Assembly (NCBI RefSeq): GCF_042242105.1
Contig: NC_092032.1
Span: 14,991,915-15,055,914 of the forward strand
Source: Pempheris klunzingeri
Lineage: Eukaryota; Chordata; Actinopteri; Acropomatiformes; Pempheridae
Reading direction: 5' to 3'
Length of the DNA stretch: 64,000 nucleotides
The notes under the pieces are model-generated. The model was given only the letters and a program-made list of their open reading frames with translations, was not told the origin of the DNA and did not search any database. Positions 49,812 to 62,699 of this stretch are shown piece by piece (position 1 is the stretch's first letter; each line of letters begins with the position of its first letter). The translations under genes were made by a program, and so were the position numbers.

Positions 49812-52800
49812 TGAGTGAGAGTGTATCCTGGGAAGTGGCAGAGTGTATAATATACTGTAGTGCCTATATACTGAGGCAAACCTAATCATTGGGAGTTCAA
49901 CTGTCTTTTAAATCCTTATTTCAAGAATAAGCCGAGGCTAGAGTCTTCTAAACGAGGACTGTGTACTGCAGGATTTGTCTCAGAAGTGTTGCAATTTGGT
50001 TTAATAAGCATCAAGTCTCTCCCTCTTTCTTCGTGTCTGATCAGTCTATATCTGACTCGTCTCCTGCTTCACTACTTTTTGCTTCTCTTTTTCTCTGGTG
50101 CATGTTCAAATGTTGTTAAATGCTTTAGTGTTTATTTATATTTCAAGCTGTTTTAGCTTAACATATTAATGCATATTTAGCAATGAGAAATTACCTCGCA
50201 AAGGCATGCAAGTAACATGTAGCTTAATAAACGTGTTGCTAATTTCTGGAGCCACAACCACATTTTTTGTGCTTGGCGTTCCCTGATGGCTTGTCTTCAT
50301 GCTGCATGTGGCTGGTCAGGTCCTCTCCAGTGTAACTTGTGAATTTTTGGGGAGGAGATGGCTTCTCTCTGCCCGGTGGTGGAGCCCTGGGCTGTGCCAG
50401 CGGCAGGATAGGTTTGGGAAGCGTTCCCACATGACCTGTCAGAGAGAAAGACGGGGACTGACGAGGGGACGTGGCGCAGTGGTGTCTTTCGCTGGGGGAG
50501 ACAAGAGAATAAGAGAGAGTGGGGGGGTGAAGAGGACAGACTCAGCATCTGTCTATACATTTCTTTAAATGTTACCAGACAGAAAGGAAGCTTATGACGA
50601 TCATGACTGGTCACTCATATATATATTTTTTTTTTACTCAGTCAAGTGTCAGGATGGTCGTCTCTTTGTTCCAAAGGCAGTATGGTTTGGTATTCAGTTG
50701 AAGTTTGAGAAAACATTTTGGAAACTTTTATATTGTACAGCGGTTGATGGATTATATTTCCCACCATGAGTCGAGCCGGGTCTGTGAAGCCTCTCTAAAA
50801 CCAATTGAGCGTAACACATGTGGCCATAAAGGTAAAAGCAACAGCTAGTTGACATTTTTGAGGATATGCAATTTCCTCACAATGACAAATAATGCTTTGG
50901 AAGGTGTTTTTTGCCCTTTGATTGAGTAAACAAATGTATAAAAAGCATTTTAGACAATAATTAGAATCTTAAGGTTTGGTGCATCATTAGGGTTTTATGT
51001 TGTGGTTGTTTGTATCTGTGTTTGCAGTGAAATCTCATGGTTGCAGGGAGATTGTGAGTTTGCAATTCTCCTCATCCTGTTATCAACATGAATGCCACTG
51101 ATATGAAAACAACCCTGAATTGAGCCTTACATTATTCAGCTCTTTTCTTCATGTGGTTTTGAACTGTGCAGAAGCCACATTATTAAGATTCTTCCCCTTT
51201 ACTTGCATTGTGGTGAAGAAGAAAGGGGTGAAGGTTTCAGAGTTTAGACAAATGAAAACTTTGTTCAGTTATTTTGCATAATCTCTCTGATAGAATGCTC
51301 CAGTTTCATGATTGACGTTTGCACACAAAGCAACACGCCTATCACATGCACAGAGTAACAGCACACACTAGGAGTTTCAAGAAAATGCAAATCATCTTGA
51401 GACTTCATTTGCACCCCTAGAATTCAAGTATTGCTCTATCTATAGTGTCGACAGATCGCAAATGATCTTAAATACAGTAAAACTGAAGACTGCAAAGTTT
51501 GGAATAGTTTTAGTACATGCATACACAGTGTGTTCATAACACAGTTGGTTGAAAGTGACTGAAACAGCTGTGAGGATACCCTTCTGCTGAGGACAACCTG
51601 CAGCTAATTAGTTAGATATTCCCTGAAAATGTATAGTTATACAAGATCTCCTGTCACACTTCTGCGCAAAAGGTGTGATACATATGCAAACCTGTGTCTT
51701 ACTCTATTTTCTGTCACTGTGCCCCCATATATACACATTTTTGATATTTACGATAAATCATCTTTGCTGCAAATTCTTCGCTGCCACCCTGTGAACCTTG
51801 ATGTCGCTGTGTGTCGACTGTGCTGCAGTTACATGTGCCATTTATGTGCTTTTTGAGATCTAGAGAGCCTACCACAACTTTTCTCGTAGACTTTGTGCCA
51901 GTATGAGAAGAAGAAGTCAGTGGGAGACAATGACAGTAGCGGTCATGTTTGTCTACAGTAAATTGTCCACCTTCTACACCCACCACATGCTTACTGCAGT
52001 GGTGAAAGGGTCGTTCTCCTCCTAAAAGCTTGCCTGTGCAAATAGTCTTCCACTTCAGCTAACAGGGGCTACGAGGCACCACAAACATCCTGCCGCCTTG
52101 TATTTATTCCAAGTAGAAGTGGACATTAGGTGGGAAAGCTGTGGTTAGTAGGGCAAGCAATTTTTTCAAAGGACGAGATGGTGTTGGATGCGTACAGTTT
52201 CTGTCTTCTCTTCTCAAGCAAATCTCCCCCTTTCAGACATCAACAGACAAGATAATAAGACACTCAGAGCACAATTCCGTATTATATTCAGCAACCAAAG
52301 GCTCATCTCTTGTCAGTTTGCATTTACTCTCCCAAGGATGTGACGCTTCTATCATCATGCTGTCAAAGAGAGCCAGGCTGGAACGACAGGAGCACTCATT
52401 TCATACACTTACTGTCTACATGAAATGGTCTGCACTTATACGGATTCTGCCAAAATGGTGGAACATTTTCACAAAGGTCACCTAGAGACCCCCCCCCCTC
52501 CCCAAAATGAATCTTTTATTGATTCCTGGTATTGGGGGTCATTCTGAACAAAAAGTCCACACTGAATGCCCCACTGCTATAATGATGCACCTTGATTTTT
52601 GAGTATTTCCAGACTTACCACGTTTAACTTGCAGTCAGATTGTACGCTGGATTAGTGAAATTATTTTTTTCATCTCGAGTAATCACACACACAGGACCGT
52701 ATCTGTAGCAGTGTTCATGTGTAAATGTTGCTTTAATTATTTTTTCTGATGCAAAAGTTTCATCAACTATTTTTTATTTTGTAGAGGATTTCACTTTAGT

Positions 52801-55800
52801 TATGATGTGTTCTAATTTCATAAATCCACCCACGTTATGTGAGCAAATTCAGTTTAGGCCTACTGAGAGTCAAAGATGTCACTTTGCATAATTCATTTGA
52901 GATGGAGACAATTAAATTAAAATAATATTGGACAGTGGTGAGACAGCTTCAAGAATACCTGGAAAGCAGATGTTAAATCTTGGACTATCATCTTTCTCTT
53001 TGTTAAGTTTCAAATTAAATTTTATTTTATTATATTAACATACTTACCTCATGCTTCATAGTATTAGATCTATCTATCTATCTTATATTGTAGGTATGGG
53101 AAAAAACTACTGTCGTTTCGTGCAAAATTCTATTTTGCGTTTTTAAATTGAAACACACATGTAGACACACAAAGAGACACGCATACACACACTGCTGGAG
53201 GCACGAGTTCTTATTATTTTTGTGTAATCAGCTTAGTGAGCAGGATGCATGGTGGGATAGGCTGCTTGCTGATGCAAAGAGCCTCGTAATGTTGTGTGGT
53301 GAGGTTAAGTAATAAAGTGGTGCAAACCCAGTGCTGAATGGGCCACGCTGAGTAAATAAGAGTGGATAAAGGAGACTGAGGGAGAACAAGTCTCTCCCCA
53401 GGAGGTGGATCTCATTATGGGGATTTCAGCTGTCTGCGCAAACTTGAAAACAAGCTTAATGCATGGCTATAAAGCAGGTGTAATACATTTGCTAATGTGC
53501 CCACAGTGCCCATGGCTACAGCAGCACAATCACTGCGTGGCATGGAGGACATGGAGGATGGGAACAAGGCACACGTCTTGTTTTCGATGCAAACAGCAGC
53601 AAAGGTCATCAGGTTTCACGGATGCTTGATTATGCCAAAATGACTTTGAGCAACACTTCAGAGCAACTGACAATATAATTCTCCCCGTTGTTTGTATATT
53701 TAAAGTTAAGAAGATTGACTGGACTTACTGGAAAGTATTCCAAAGAAAAGTGCATTACATGATCTGTAGGTGGATAGCTGTGGGGAAAATAAATTGAATT
53801 TCAATATGCATTTATTTTAGTAATACACTTTCTTTAAAATGGGAAATCATTTTCAAAAAAAACTTATATGTTGTGTAGCATACGCTCCATAACCAATATC
53901 AATAAGCCTTTCATGTAGAGCTAACAAAGAGGCATCACATCTCCTGGCACGGACACGGTTGGTGTTGTTGAGATGTAATTGAAGCTGCAAGGGTCACATT
54001 TTCGGAATAGAAATTACAGTCTTGTCTTTGACTTGTGTGGCGTGAACCAGAGATGCATCCCACAGCCCTTGTGTCCTTCACAAGCCTTTATTATTTATAA
54101 CGCTCGCTCTTTGAGCAATGACCAGTACTAATGCATAACCTTCTGTCCTTCTGGCTGATTCGCTTCCTTTGAAACCAAAGATTGAGGCAGGAGAAGTGGG
54201 TGTATGGTGGATGAGGCAGGGGTGTGGGCAGGCGGAGGGGGTGGGAAGGGGGGCTAGTGTAGGGCAGTGGAGATCCAGGCTATCGAGAAGTTATTATGTT
54301 TTTTCCCTTTATATCTGAGGATGTGGAATAACACTGTGATGATTCTTTTCTCCAGAATAGAGTTATGTGCTTCAAAGCAATACTATTTCCTGACGTCCCT
54401 CCTTCCACTATTTGTCTGCTCCAAAAGAATAATGTGCAGGGAAGGGGTGGGGTGGGTGTCTTTTAGCTACATGATTATTTACTTGTTTCCACCTTTACCC
54501 ACTCAGTTCTGTAAATATCACTGCAACAGGGGAATACACTAACTAATAGAGAACTTTTCCAGATAAACTCATCTCTAGATAAACTCTGTTTAGCTCAGGT
54601 TCGGTGGAGGAAGATATACTCCTGAGCAGCTTGTATCACCTGATGTTATCCTATGATGATTGAGCCTGTGCTGCAGCGCTGGTGTGATCCATTGTTACTA
54701 TAGCTCTATGACAGAAGGAACGGGTGAGGAGGGGGGAGGAGAGCAGCCTTTGAGGGGCAAGGGGTAGAAAGTGGGACATAGGCAGCATTAGTGCCGGATA
54801 GCCTGGGGGGCCCAGGCTGATGTGTCAGGCATGACATGTGGGTGTCTAGCCCCCCATGCACACAAACAGAAACACACACACATACACAGACACACTCCGC
54901 ACTGGACTGCCCTCACACCCCGGTGGCGTCTTCTAAATGTCCTGCAGATGACCAGATGCAACGCAGGATGGACAGAAATCCAAAATCACGCTGTTTTCAA
55001 TGTTATTACAGAATGAAGATACTAGGTTGAAGGTCATCTGCGACTTATAATTATTTTCTATTATTTCTTCTGTTCATTACGTTTCAGTTAATTATATAAC
55101 GTTTTTTCTACTAATTGTTAAATTTCCTTCCCAACGTTCTGGAGCCTGAGGTGATACTGCTTCATCCAGCAAACAGTACAAACCTAAAAGACGTTTGATT
55201 TGCAATGGTTTTAAACAGAAAAGACTCATCGTATTTGAGAAGCTGCATTAATAGATAACAATAAATAACTGCAAATGATGGAATATTGTTCTTGATTAAT
55301 CTTCTGCCGCTTTCTAGAGTTTGTAACTATGGATCTTTGTGCAATTAGATTTTGATATTTTGTGTGTCACTTGGAGTTAATATCCTCAGATGTCTTGTTT
55401 TGTCCATACAGTCCAAAACAAATGCTCATATTAGAGAATCTGGAACCAAAAATAGTTTTTTTTTTGCTTGAAACTCATATCAAAATGATTTTATCAAAAA
55501 TCAATATCAGAATTGATTAATAATTATTTGAACTCTAGTCATAAGAGCCCTGTGTTTATATACAGACAAAGTATGTACAAGCTGTATGACACACAGAGAG
55601 AGGAAGGCCTTTATTCAACACAGGGTTGCAGGCTGCTGGCAGCAGAATCCTATTTACAGCAAATATCATTTAAGTAATTTAGGAGGAGGAGCAATAGTGA
55701 AGCAGGCATCTCCTAAAAGGCTTACAGCTCTCTAAAGCTAGTCTTCATCTCAGCGTCCCGTGTTCGCTGATGGCCATAAAAGGATGAAGAATAATTTGGA

Positions 55801-58800
55801 TTATTATTTGCCTCTTTCAACCCTGAGCTAATCAGGTTGACATTGCTTTGGGAATGAGGAGGGCGCACCATAACAGATGTGCTCATGTGCAAAGTGTCCC
55901 AAGTCCCCTGTGAGAATACAATACAAAAGCCCTCTTCTCCCCTCCCTCCTCTTCCTCCGTTCCTCTTCCCTTCCTCATCCTCCTCTGTCCCATCACACCA
56001 TCTCTCGTTCTTGACCTTTGAAATGGGCATTGCCTCTTCTCACCAATTTACCTCCCTCTGGTCTCTCTTGTGCTTGTGCTGTTTCCATCTCCACTCCAGC
56101 ATCAAGGGAGGGACAGGTAAGAGCTGGAGCAGAGCACTCTCATGTCAAAGAGCCTTTTGGTGAAGACCTGTGGCCACGAGTGAGTGCATAAGTGTTGGCT
56201 CACAGCGTCCTTAGCGCCTTAAGCATCATTTACATGCAGATTCTCCACCCATTCATCATAAACTGGGGGCTTATTTCTACAAACTGAAGTGTACTGTTTC
56301 CTATTGTTTACATTTAAAAGCTTCAGCCAGTGGAGACATCTATTACACCATTGCATCCATTTCCTCTCTACCTGCCCTTCGTCTTCCCCGTCTTCCTCTT
56401 CTTCTTCTGTCCTCTGTGTCTTTCCTCCTCTGCCTCTGGCTTAACAGTCACCTCAGAAATAGTCACAGAACTGCTGAGGTGTAAAATCCTTTCTGTTCGG
56501 CACACTCCACAGCACCACCTCCTATGTAATTCCTTAACTCCATAATTCCACTTTGTGCCAGAATAATGAATGAGATAGATTTTTTTTACCCCTGTAAGGT
56601 CTACGCCCTTGCGCGATGAGGAATCAGGGTTTAATGTTAGAGGCCCGGAGAGACTGCCGTGGCCTCTTCTCCCTCTTGCCCTGCGCTGGGCTCTTAATTA
56701 AGGAAATGACAGCTCTCCGAGCAGCAGCAGCGGCCATAATGTAGCTAATAGTGTTACAGGCAGCCACTCAAAAGTCAGTCTCTGGTGATTTTCTATCCCC
56801 TGAAACACTATTGAGCTATCCTTAGCAGCTTCTCCTCCCCAGCCTCTAAACAGAGTATTAGTTCCCTGCCAGCCCAGAGGGAACCATCTGACTAAGAGCA
56901 CCTGGAGTTATTGGCAGCAGATTATGCCCTGTGTTATTGTTGAGGGCTTTGGTGGGAGTAATGAAACACTGAGCTAAATCACTGGTGATTTTGGCTCTTT
57001 TTCATTCTACAAGGAGTTAAGTAAATCACTATAAAGCCCACAGTGAATACTACAGGCTGCTCTTTTTCCATACAGAACTATGTCTACCATCTTGTATGGA
57101 ACAGTACGTTCTGGACTTAATCCAAGGCTGCTTTAGATAGAAAAATAAAACTGAAATGATCTGTGGCTCTACATTTCTTTCTCTCTCAGCTCCCCCTGCA
57201 GTGCCACATCAACTTTCCAAGTGGTATTAACAAAATCAATGGTCAGACAATCTGGGACAATTGGTTGTGTATTGATAGAATTAAACTGTATGATGTGGCC
57301 TGTTGTTTATCTGGGCCCATCCTTTACGCCTCAACAGCTCACAGATCGCTGTCCAACACCACTCTGTGGATCCCCAGCACAACACGCATTGGATGAAAAT
57401 CAAAAAAATATATTACTGTGCATGCTTTTGTGCAATAATAACCTCCTCTTCAGTAATTCAATTCATTATACCAATTAAGAATGTAATTAACCTACAATCT
57501 GCACTCTTTTTAAATGTGTTCACATGTGAAATTATTTTCCATGGATTAGATTTCATCGGCAAAATGATTGACACGGTCGTAATAGCAAACACATGCACTC
57601 AGCCAGACATTTCAAAAGGACCATCATAAAAATGGGGGTTGGCTGTTCATTCTGAATAGCCTGAATCGTTACCAGGCCTCTCTCGTACGTTTGACAACTT
57701 ACATAATGCATTTCCACTAAAATAGCTTAAGTGTTAAAGCTTCTTTTATGGACAAAAATTGATTCATGAATGCACTGAGGCGAAAGCTAACATGAACACA
57801 AAGCTTTCAATAACACCCATTTTATTCAGACTGTCAATGTATGAAGCGGTTGCATTAGACAAGGTGGCATGCTGATTGCTTTATGAAATCCAGGCTAATT
57901 GTTTTGTGGTGTAGTCCTTGGGGCACCCTGCATTAAGAACGAACGAAGTCAAATAAATACAGCTCTTTGCCCCCTCCCACCCACACCACCCAACACACAC
58001 ACAGCACTGAGAGACCTTCTGCCTTGTGTGGCTTTGAAAGTCACTCTCCAGTGGCCACTTTGGTGATCAATGAAAGAGAATTTATATAGTGGTGGATATT
58101 GGCAATGTTTCCATGACATAAGTCACATCAAATAGTGCCCTGTGCCCTGTAATAAATATAATTATTTCACTTATTAAAAAAAAAAAAAAAGTGTTTTCAC
58201 TAAAGATGTTATCATGTCCGTGTGAGTATGGAATTTATACAACTTATTTTATGTAATTAAATTCATACTCCACTTTTCAGTCAAGGCCTTGGAAAATATG
58301 CATGTACTGTATGTACGTTTAAGGGCTAAACAGTGTTTTTGTTATTCAGAATGAGGATTTAAGGGCACTCGTGGTGTTAGGACAGCAATTTAACTGCTCA
58401 GGAAACTGAAGAATGTCCTTGATAAATGTAAAGCTATGTTGAATGTGCATCGCCTGTTCTTTCAACGGTTTGGCTTCCTCTTTCATCTCTCCCCACATCA
58501 ATACATCCATTCATTCCATTTTATTCATTGTGTAACCTGTGTACAATCGTGACATCAAAGGACTTTCTTTTTAGTAAGTAAAGTAAAGTTTCTCTTTTTC
58601 CCCTGTATATAGTACTAATTTCCATCTGGAAATCCATTTAAGAGTCATTCACATTGGATAAGTACATTTTTTTTTAAAAGAAAAGCGAAACATGAACCAT
58701 GTGATTCTAGTAATAAAGAAGAATTGAAGATTGACTCCCTGGATATTTCTCCTGTCATCTGTTTAATTTAGTTAAAGAAATTACACAAATCCTTTGGGGA

Positions 58801-61800
58801 AAGATGTGCATGTGTATTTATTTATTATCGATTTTTCCCCCTGCCATAAACGTGTTAACGTTACAGATATTTGCAAGGGGATGAAGCTTTCTAAGTTATT
58901 GTGAAATGATGCAATGAAAGGCATAAAAGAATCGTTATTTAGAGAGTCTGCCACACTGTTTATCAGATAGAATACATTATTCACTACCAATATCTTAACC
59001 ACAGCCATGAGCTGGAGCCTATTGATGATGTTAGAAAGTCTCATTCCCTCATAATAGCTGAATGTCTTAATTTAGCTAATTGTCTTTGTTATGACGATGA
59101 CAAGATAATTCCCTGGTGTAAAAGTTGTTCAGTAACACTGCTGATTTTATTATTGTTATCACAATGTGGCAGCTGCTTTTAGAAAATTGCTTGTGTGGTG
59201 ATTGGAAAGTTTGAGTTGCTGTAAATGAAAATCAGACTGTTTCAAACCTGCAGGAAAGAAATAACTTTAATTTGATAACATCCAAGAATGAGAATTAGCT
59301 GCTTAGAAGCAATACCTCTTATTAAATCCAGTAAAATATCCACCCTACAAAATAAATGTGAAATTATACAGTAGATAATAATGATACTGTACTTTCTGTA
59401 CTGTGGCTTTATTGTGACTCTAACACAGCCACATAGTCTGTCCTGTATGTTCAGACTGATCTTAATTCCAGATACTGACTGCACAGGGTGGGGCTGCACA
59501 CAACGTGATCCATAATGGGTAAAATAATTGGTGAAAAGAGACTGGCTTGTCAAAATAGCCACTGCGTTGCGAGGTTGATAAGCGAGAGGATGTGGACCTT
59601 CATCGAGAAGCAGGGCCAGTCAGCCAGAGGTAGAAACCAGCTAGAAAAGCAGGCTTCCCCTTGGGCTTTCACATCAACCATCAAATGCTTGAGGTTTGTT
59701 AGGTCATGCCATTGACCAATTATTTGGATTTTATGTAAAGATGAAATGATTTTATTTGGCGGAGAGGACTTTAAAATGTAATGCATAAATATACTTGACA
59801 GGCAATGAGATCTTGCTGGCAAGGCTATTCCGTTTTGTATGAAGCTTTTAGAAAAGAACTAGAAACCACTGCATGCCCTGTATGTTGAACAAGAAAAAGC
59901 CTATTCATCCGTTAATAAAAAGACACAATACACCAGGGTTTTATTCTTTATTTAAAAGCTGAGATATTCCATTTAAGAAAATCGATCTTACAGTAGAAAT
60001 GTGATTACTTTTTTTTAATTCATTGCCAACATTGTGCGGTTTAACGAGGTTGTGTGGCCTTCATTTCCACATGGTTGGCTTGACTTCATCCACAAAATCC
60101 ACTTTATTCAGGGGAAGAATTGTTGTAAGTAGGAGACAGTACATTTAAAATGTGTTTTATTAACTTTTGTGAGAGTTTTCCCATCATACATTCAAAACAG
60201 AGTCATGCTTATTAAATTACAGATGGCACATAACCTTTTTGTAAAATGATTGCAGTGCTGTTTTTTCAAACTAATAGGTCACTTTCACTGTGCTTACAAA
60301 ATCACTTAGGAGGATTTTCAAGCACTTATCTGCAAATAAAGCCTTGTATCTGTAAATCTCAATCAAATATAGAAGTTTAATCATGCTTTTTTGAAAGAAC
60401 AGAACAATATAGCTTCATTCATGTTGTGCAGATTCTTGATAACTCTACAGTACATTTATCAAAATGTTTTTTTTATAACGAAACACACATCCAACCTGTG
60501 TGTTTAACACTGCTGCCAGATAGCAAGAATGAAGAAGTTATAGTGAAATAATTGGACTTTAAACGCTCCTGAAAAGTTGGTTCCAAGTATTTCTCTGTAA
60601 CATGAAATACTTGTGACTAAATAAGGAGCAATCAAAGTGCAAAAAGTTAATAAAAGAAAAAAAAAACTATGTATTGGGAGACTCTCTCTCAAAGACCTAC
60701 AGTGGCCCCACAACACAAACGAACGACCGAAGCACTATCACCAGATTTTGATTCAAATGTTGCTGAATCCTGATTGGTGCATTGAAGTACATGACATCAC
60801 GTTTCTCCAGCTGAGCCCAGCTCACTTCAAACCAGTGAGACGAACACAGCCTAAAACAAAATATACAGAAATCTCTCAAGGGAAATAACCAAAACCATTT
60901 TAACTTTGACAGAAAATGTTGTAGTCATGTAGGATCCCATTATTCATAGTAAGGCCTATTGAGGGTATTCAGGGTGTTTGGACTTTTATATGAGGCATTT
61001 AAAAAAAAGACATGCTTTCAGCTCACTGTCTTTCACTAATTAATATAAAGAGTTTGAATATGGTGATTTAATTTAGCCTTGCACGTTTGTGTTCGGAAAT
61101 AATGGTTACAACCAGAACAGGCCAAAAAAAAAAAAAAGTCTTTCTACAAATTCAGAACTGAAAAAATTCAAGGAAGGAGAAATCATAGCACTGATGTGTC
61201 CAACATGCAGTACAATGTAAAAATACACAAAAAAGACAATTTAACAAGGCTGTCTCTAAAGAAAATGCTCAAATACCTTGGATAACTGGCTGAAGGCCGA
61301 TCAAAGACTGCTATGTTCACCCAAGTTAAGGCTATTGTTGTTGCACATGGCAGTTAAAAGGCCTGAAGTTGTCATTGGCACACCTGAGCAAGATGAATCA
61401 GTGAGTAGATATTATCCACTGTATTGATAGTCTGTCACTAAGCGAACAGGGGTCCTTGTTTACAGCAGCACATAGTTTTAACACATTTGGTTTCTACACT
61501 ACACCCTCACCTTCACAAACTTATTCAAAAGACATTCATCCTCGAAACCTTGCACAGTCTTTTCTCATGTCAATCAGTGTGAGGTTGGTTCGTATATGGC
61601 ACCTTGTTTTCAGGGTGTTTGTCAAACTGTTACCTACTGTAGTTTCTTTTTACTAGCATCAAATATTTGTCCATGTTCACAACATCATTGCTTTGGTTCA
61701 GGTTTTTGTACATTAATGCGAAAATAACATTTAAGTTCTCTTCACGCTAAATTCTTCCGGTTTTCTCTTCTTTTTAAATGGACACTCAGTAAATGAAATA

Positions 61801-62699
61801 GGAAAAAGTCATTTTTAGTCAGGTAGCACTGTATGTTTCTTCTGGACAGTCGTTTTGGTGAAAGACATCTGAGAGGAAATTTCATTTTTATGACAGTTCT
61901 TTCTGTAAGATGTACTCGTCTTTGCACTCCACGAGCCTTTGTGTCAACAGTGAGGCATCGTGCAATCTCAATATCATGGAGGCCAAAGGGTGAGGGTCAA
62001 AGCAGCCTTTCGGACCTTTTAGAGCAGTCCACACTCGGAGCAGTGCTGAGAGATTCTGTGAGATAGGGATTGCTATGATATCCAATCGTCGGTGTCCTTT
62101 ATTTTCCCTGCAGCCATCAGCAAGCTTATTATCATGTCCCTGTCTGCTCCGCTCCACTCTGCCCTCATAGCAAACAGGTCTAATTGTGTCTCGTAGCTGC
62201 AGGCTCAGAGCAGAGGGGGGGAGTGGGTTTAGATGAGTGATACTCAGTGATGTAAATGGCTGAATAATATGGCCCCAGCATTTGTGGCGTAGCTCTATCT
62301 CTCAGCGGTAATCTAGGCCATCGGGGACCCGCCAGTATGCATCATCCCCCATCAATGAGCCTCTCTGCTGGTTGGTAATTTATTCAGTGCTACAGCGGTT
62401 ATTGATAAAGCACTTAAATACAAATTCCCCTCCTTTCCCAGCTGCCCTCGTCTGCGCTCTGCTCAACACTCTGTGCTGTAATATCACAACGTGGACTGTG
62501 TTGTGTGTTTATCTACTTATATTGTCTGTGTTTATCTAAGGTGGGTGTGTCTTTTTCTCTCTCCTCTTTTCTACATGGGTCTCTGCCTGCTGCTCTCCCA
62601 GGAGCTCGTGATGGTTCGGTCCAGTCTGACGCCAGCAGCAGTCCTTCTGAGCAGAGCCACCCGAGCCAGGCCCACCCGGGATACCCATTGGGTCCACAG
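47697..62699 (+). CDS. pou6f2: pou6f2, POU-homeodomain transcription factor (N-terminal part; continues beyond window)
   Basis: Two coding exons, 47697-47884 and 62602-62699, are joined as G|GA (Gly). The product reads MITGQLSKPLLS, then DKAATPDSDLNDEPLL, TDREDTPNKLYGARD and finally AHPGYPLGPQ, matching the N-terminus of human POU6F2 as I recall it (MIAGQVSKPLLS, EDTPSKLFGAR, PFPVGPQ). The ATG at 47713 is the first Met in the exon, but the frame is open above it (SLQDP, against LLQDP in human). The strong acceptor at 47691-47696 implies an upstream coding exon that supplies two bases of a split codon, so the true start is probably further 5'. POU6F2 is a nuclear DNA-binding factor of retinal ganglion and amacrine cells and other neurons. 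Its POU and homeobox exons lie beyond 64000. Confidence 0.92.
49717..49808. repeat. (GT)n microsatellite, interrupted
   Basis: Three GT blocks are separated by GGGTGC interruptions (near 49747-49752 and 49775-49781). The open frames on the minus strand here are only His/Thr repeats from the microsatellite. Confidence 0.95.
50239..50435 (-). pseudogene. Orphan coding-like exon, antisense in the pou6f2 intron
   Basis: After a good minus-strand acceptor (TCTCTCTGACAG|GT) the frame reads HVGTLPKPILPLAQP, then TSYTGEDLTSHMQHEDKP and KHKKCGCGSRN-stop, 64 residues. Codon choice is mixed and GC-rich in third positions, unlike the flanking AT-rich DNA. It looks like a terminal exon, but I found no upstream partner exon and do not recognise the protein. 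It could be a real antisense gene, a relic, or chance in a GC-richer patch. Confidence 0.25.
55370..55540. repeat. CGATTAATCG-type fish repeat, decayed copy
   Basis: GATGTCTTGTTTTGTCCA, then TTAGAGAATCTGGAA and TCAGAATTGATTAATAATTA follow the internal order of the family seen at 44060-44340. The ends are lost. Confidence 0.5.
55690..55900. promoter_or_regulatory. Candidate conserved enhancer in pou6f2 intron (1)
   Basis: A stretch of balanced composition without repeats, containing ATAATTTGGATTATTATTTG and GAGCTAATCAGG (homeodomain-type words). Proposed only on its look and on the locus. Confidence 0.25.
56620..57010. promoter_or_regulatory. Candidate conserved enhancer in pou6f2 intron (2)
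   Basis: Repeat-free, high-complexity sequence containing CTCTTAATTAAGGAAATGAC (the homeodomain core TTAATTA), GTAGCTAATAGTG and ACTGGTGATTTT twice (about 56781 and 56981). No frame reads as protein. Inference from texture only. Confidence 0.3.
59080..59235. promoter_or_regulatory. Candidate conserved enhancer in pou6f2 intron (3)
   Basis: Single-copy, moderately AT-rich sequence with GGCAGCTGC (an E-box) near 59168 and ATTGTTATCACAATG (a SOX-type inverted pair) near 59151. Weak evidence. Confidence 0.2.
62195..62425. promoter_or_regulatory. Candidate conserved enhancer just upstream of a pou6f2 exon
   Basis: Complex sequence including CGGTAATCTAGGCCATCGG, GCATCATCCCCCATCAATGA and GGTAATTTATTCAGTGC, ending about 180 bases before the exon. 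It has bicoid- and SOX-like words (GGTAATC, CATCAATG). Proposed from texture only. Confidence 0.3.

Larger units (their letters stand above)
47885..62601 (+). other. pou6f2 intron (14.7 kb)
   Basis: The donor is TACG|GTAAGT at 47885 and the acceptor CTCTCCCAG ends at 62601. The sequence is mostly AT-rich and single-copy in look. It contains a GT microsatellite, one repeat fragment, one possible antisense exon and several balanced-composition stretches that may be conserved non-coding elements, all listed separately. A 14.7 kb intron fits the large, enhancer-rich POU6F2 locus known in mammals. Confidence 0.85.

Noticed and set aside
49667-49889. His/Thr-rich minus-strand frames
   Set aside because: They translate the (GT)n microsatellite and nothing else.
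55879-56163. 94-codon plus-strand frame with a Pro/Ser-rich run
   Set aside because: Comes from a CCTCTT pyrimidine-rich stretch; no splice context or family resemblance.
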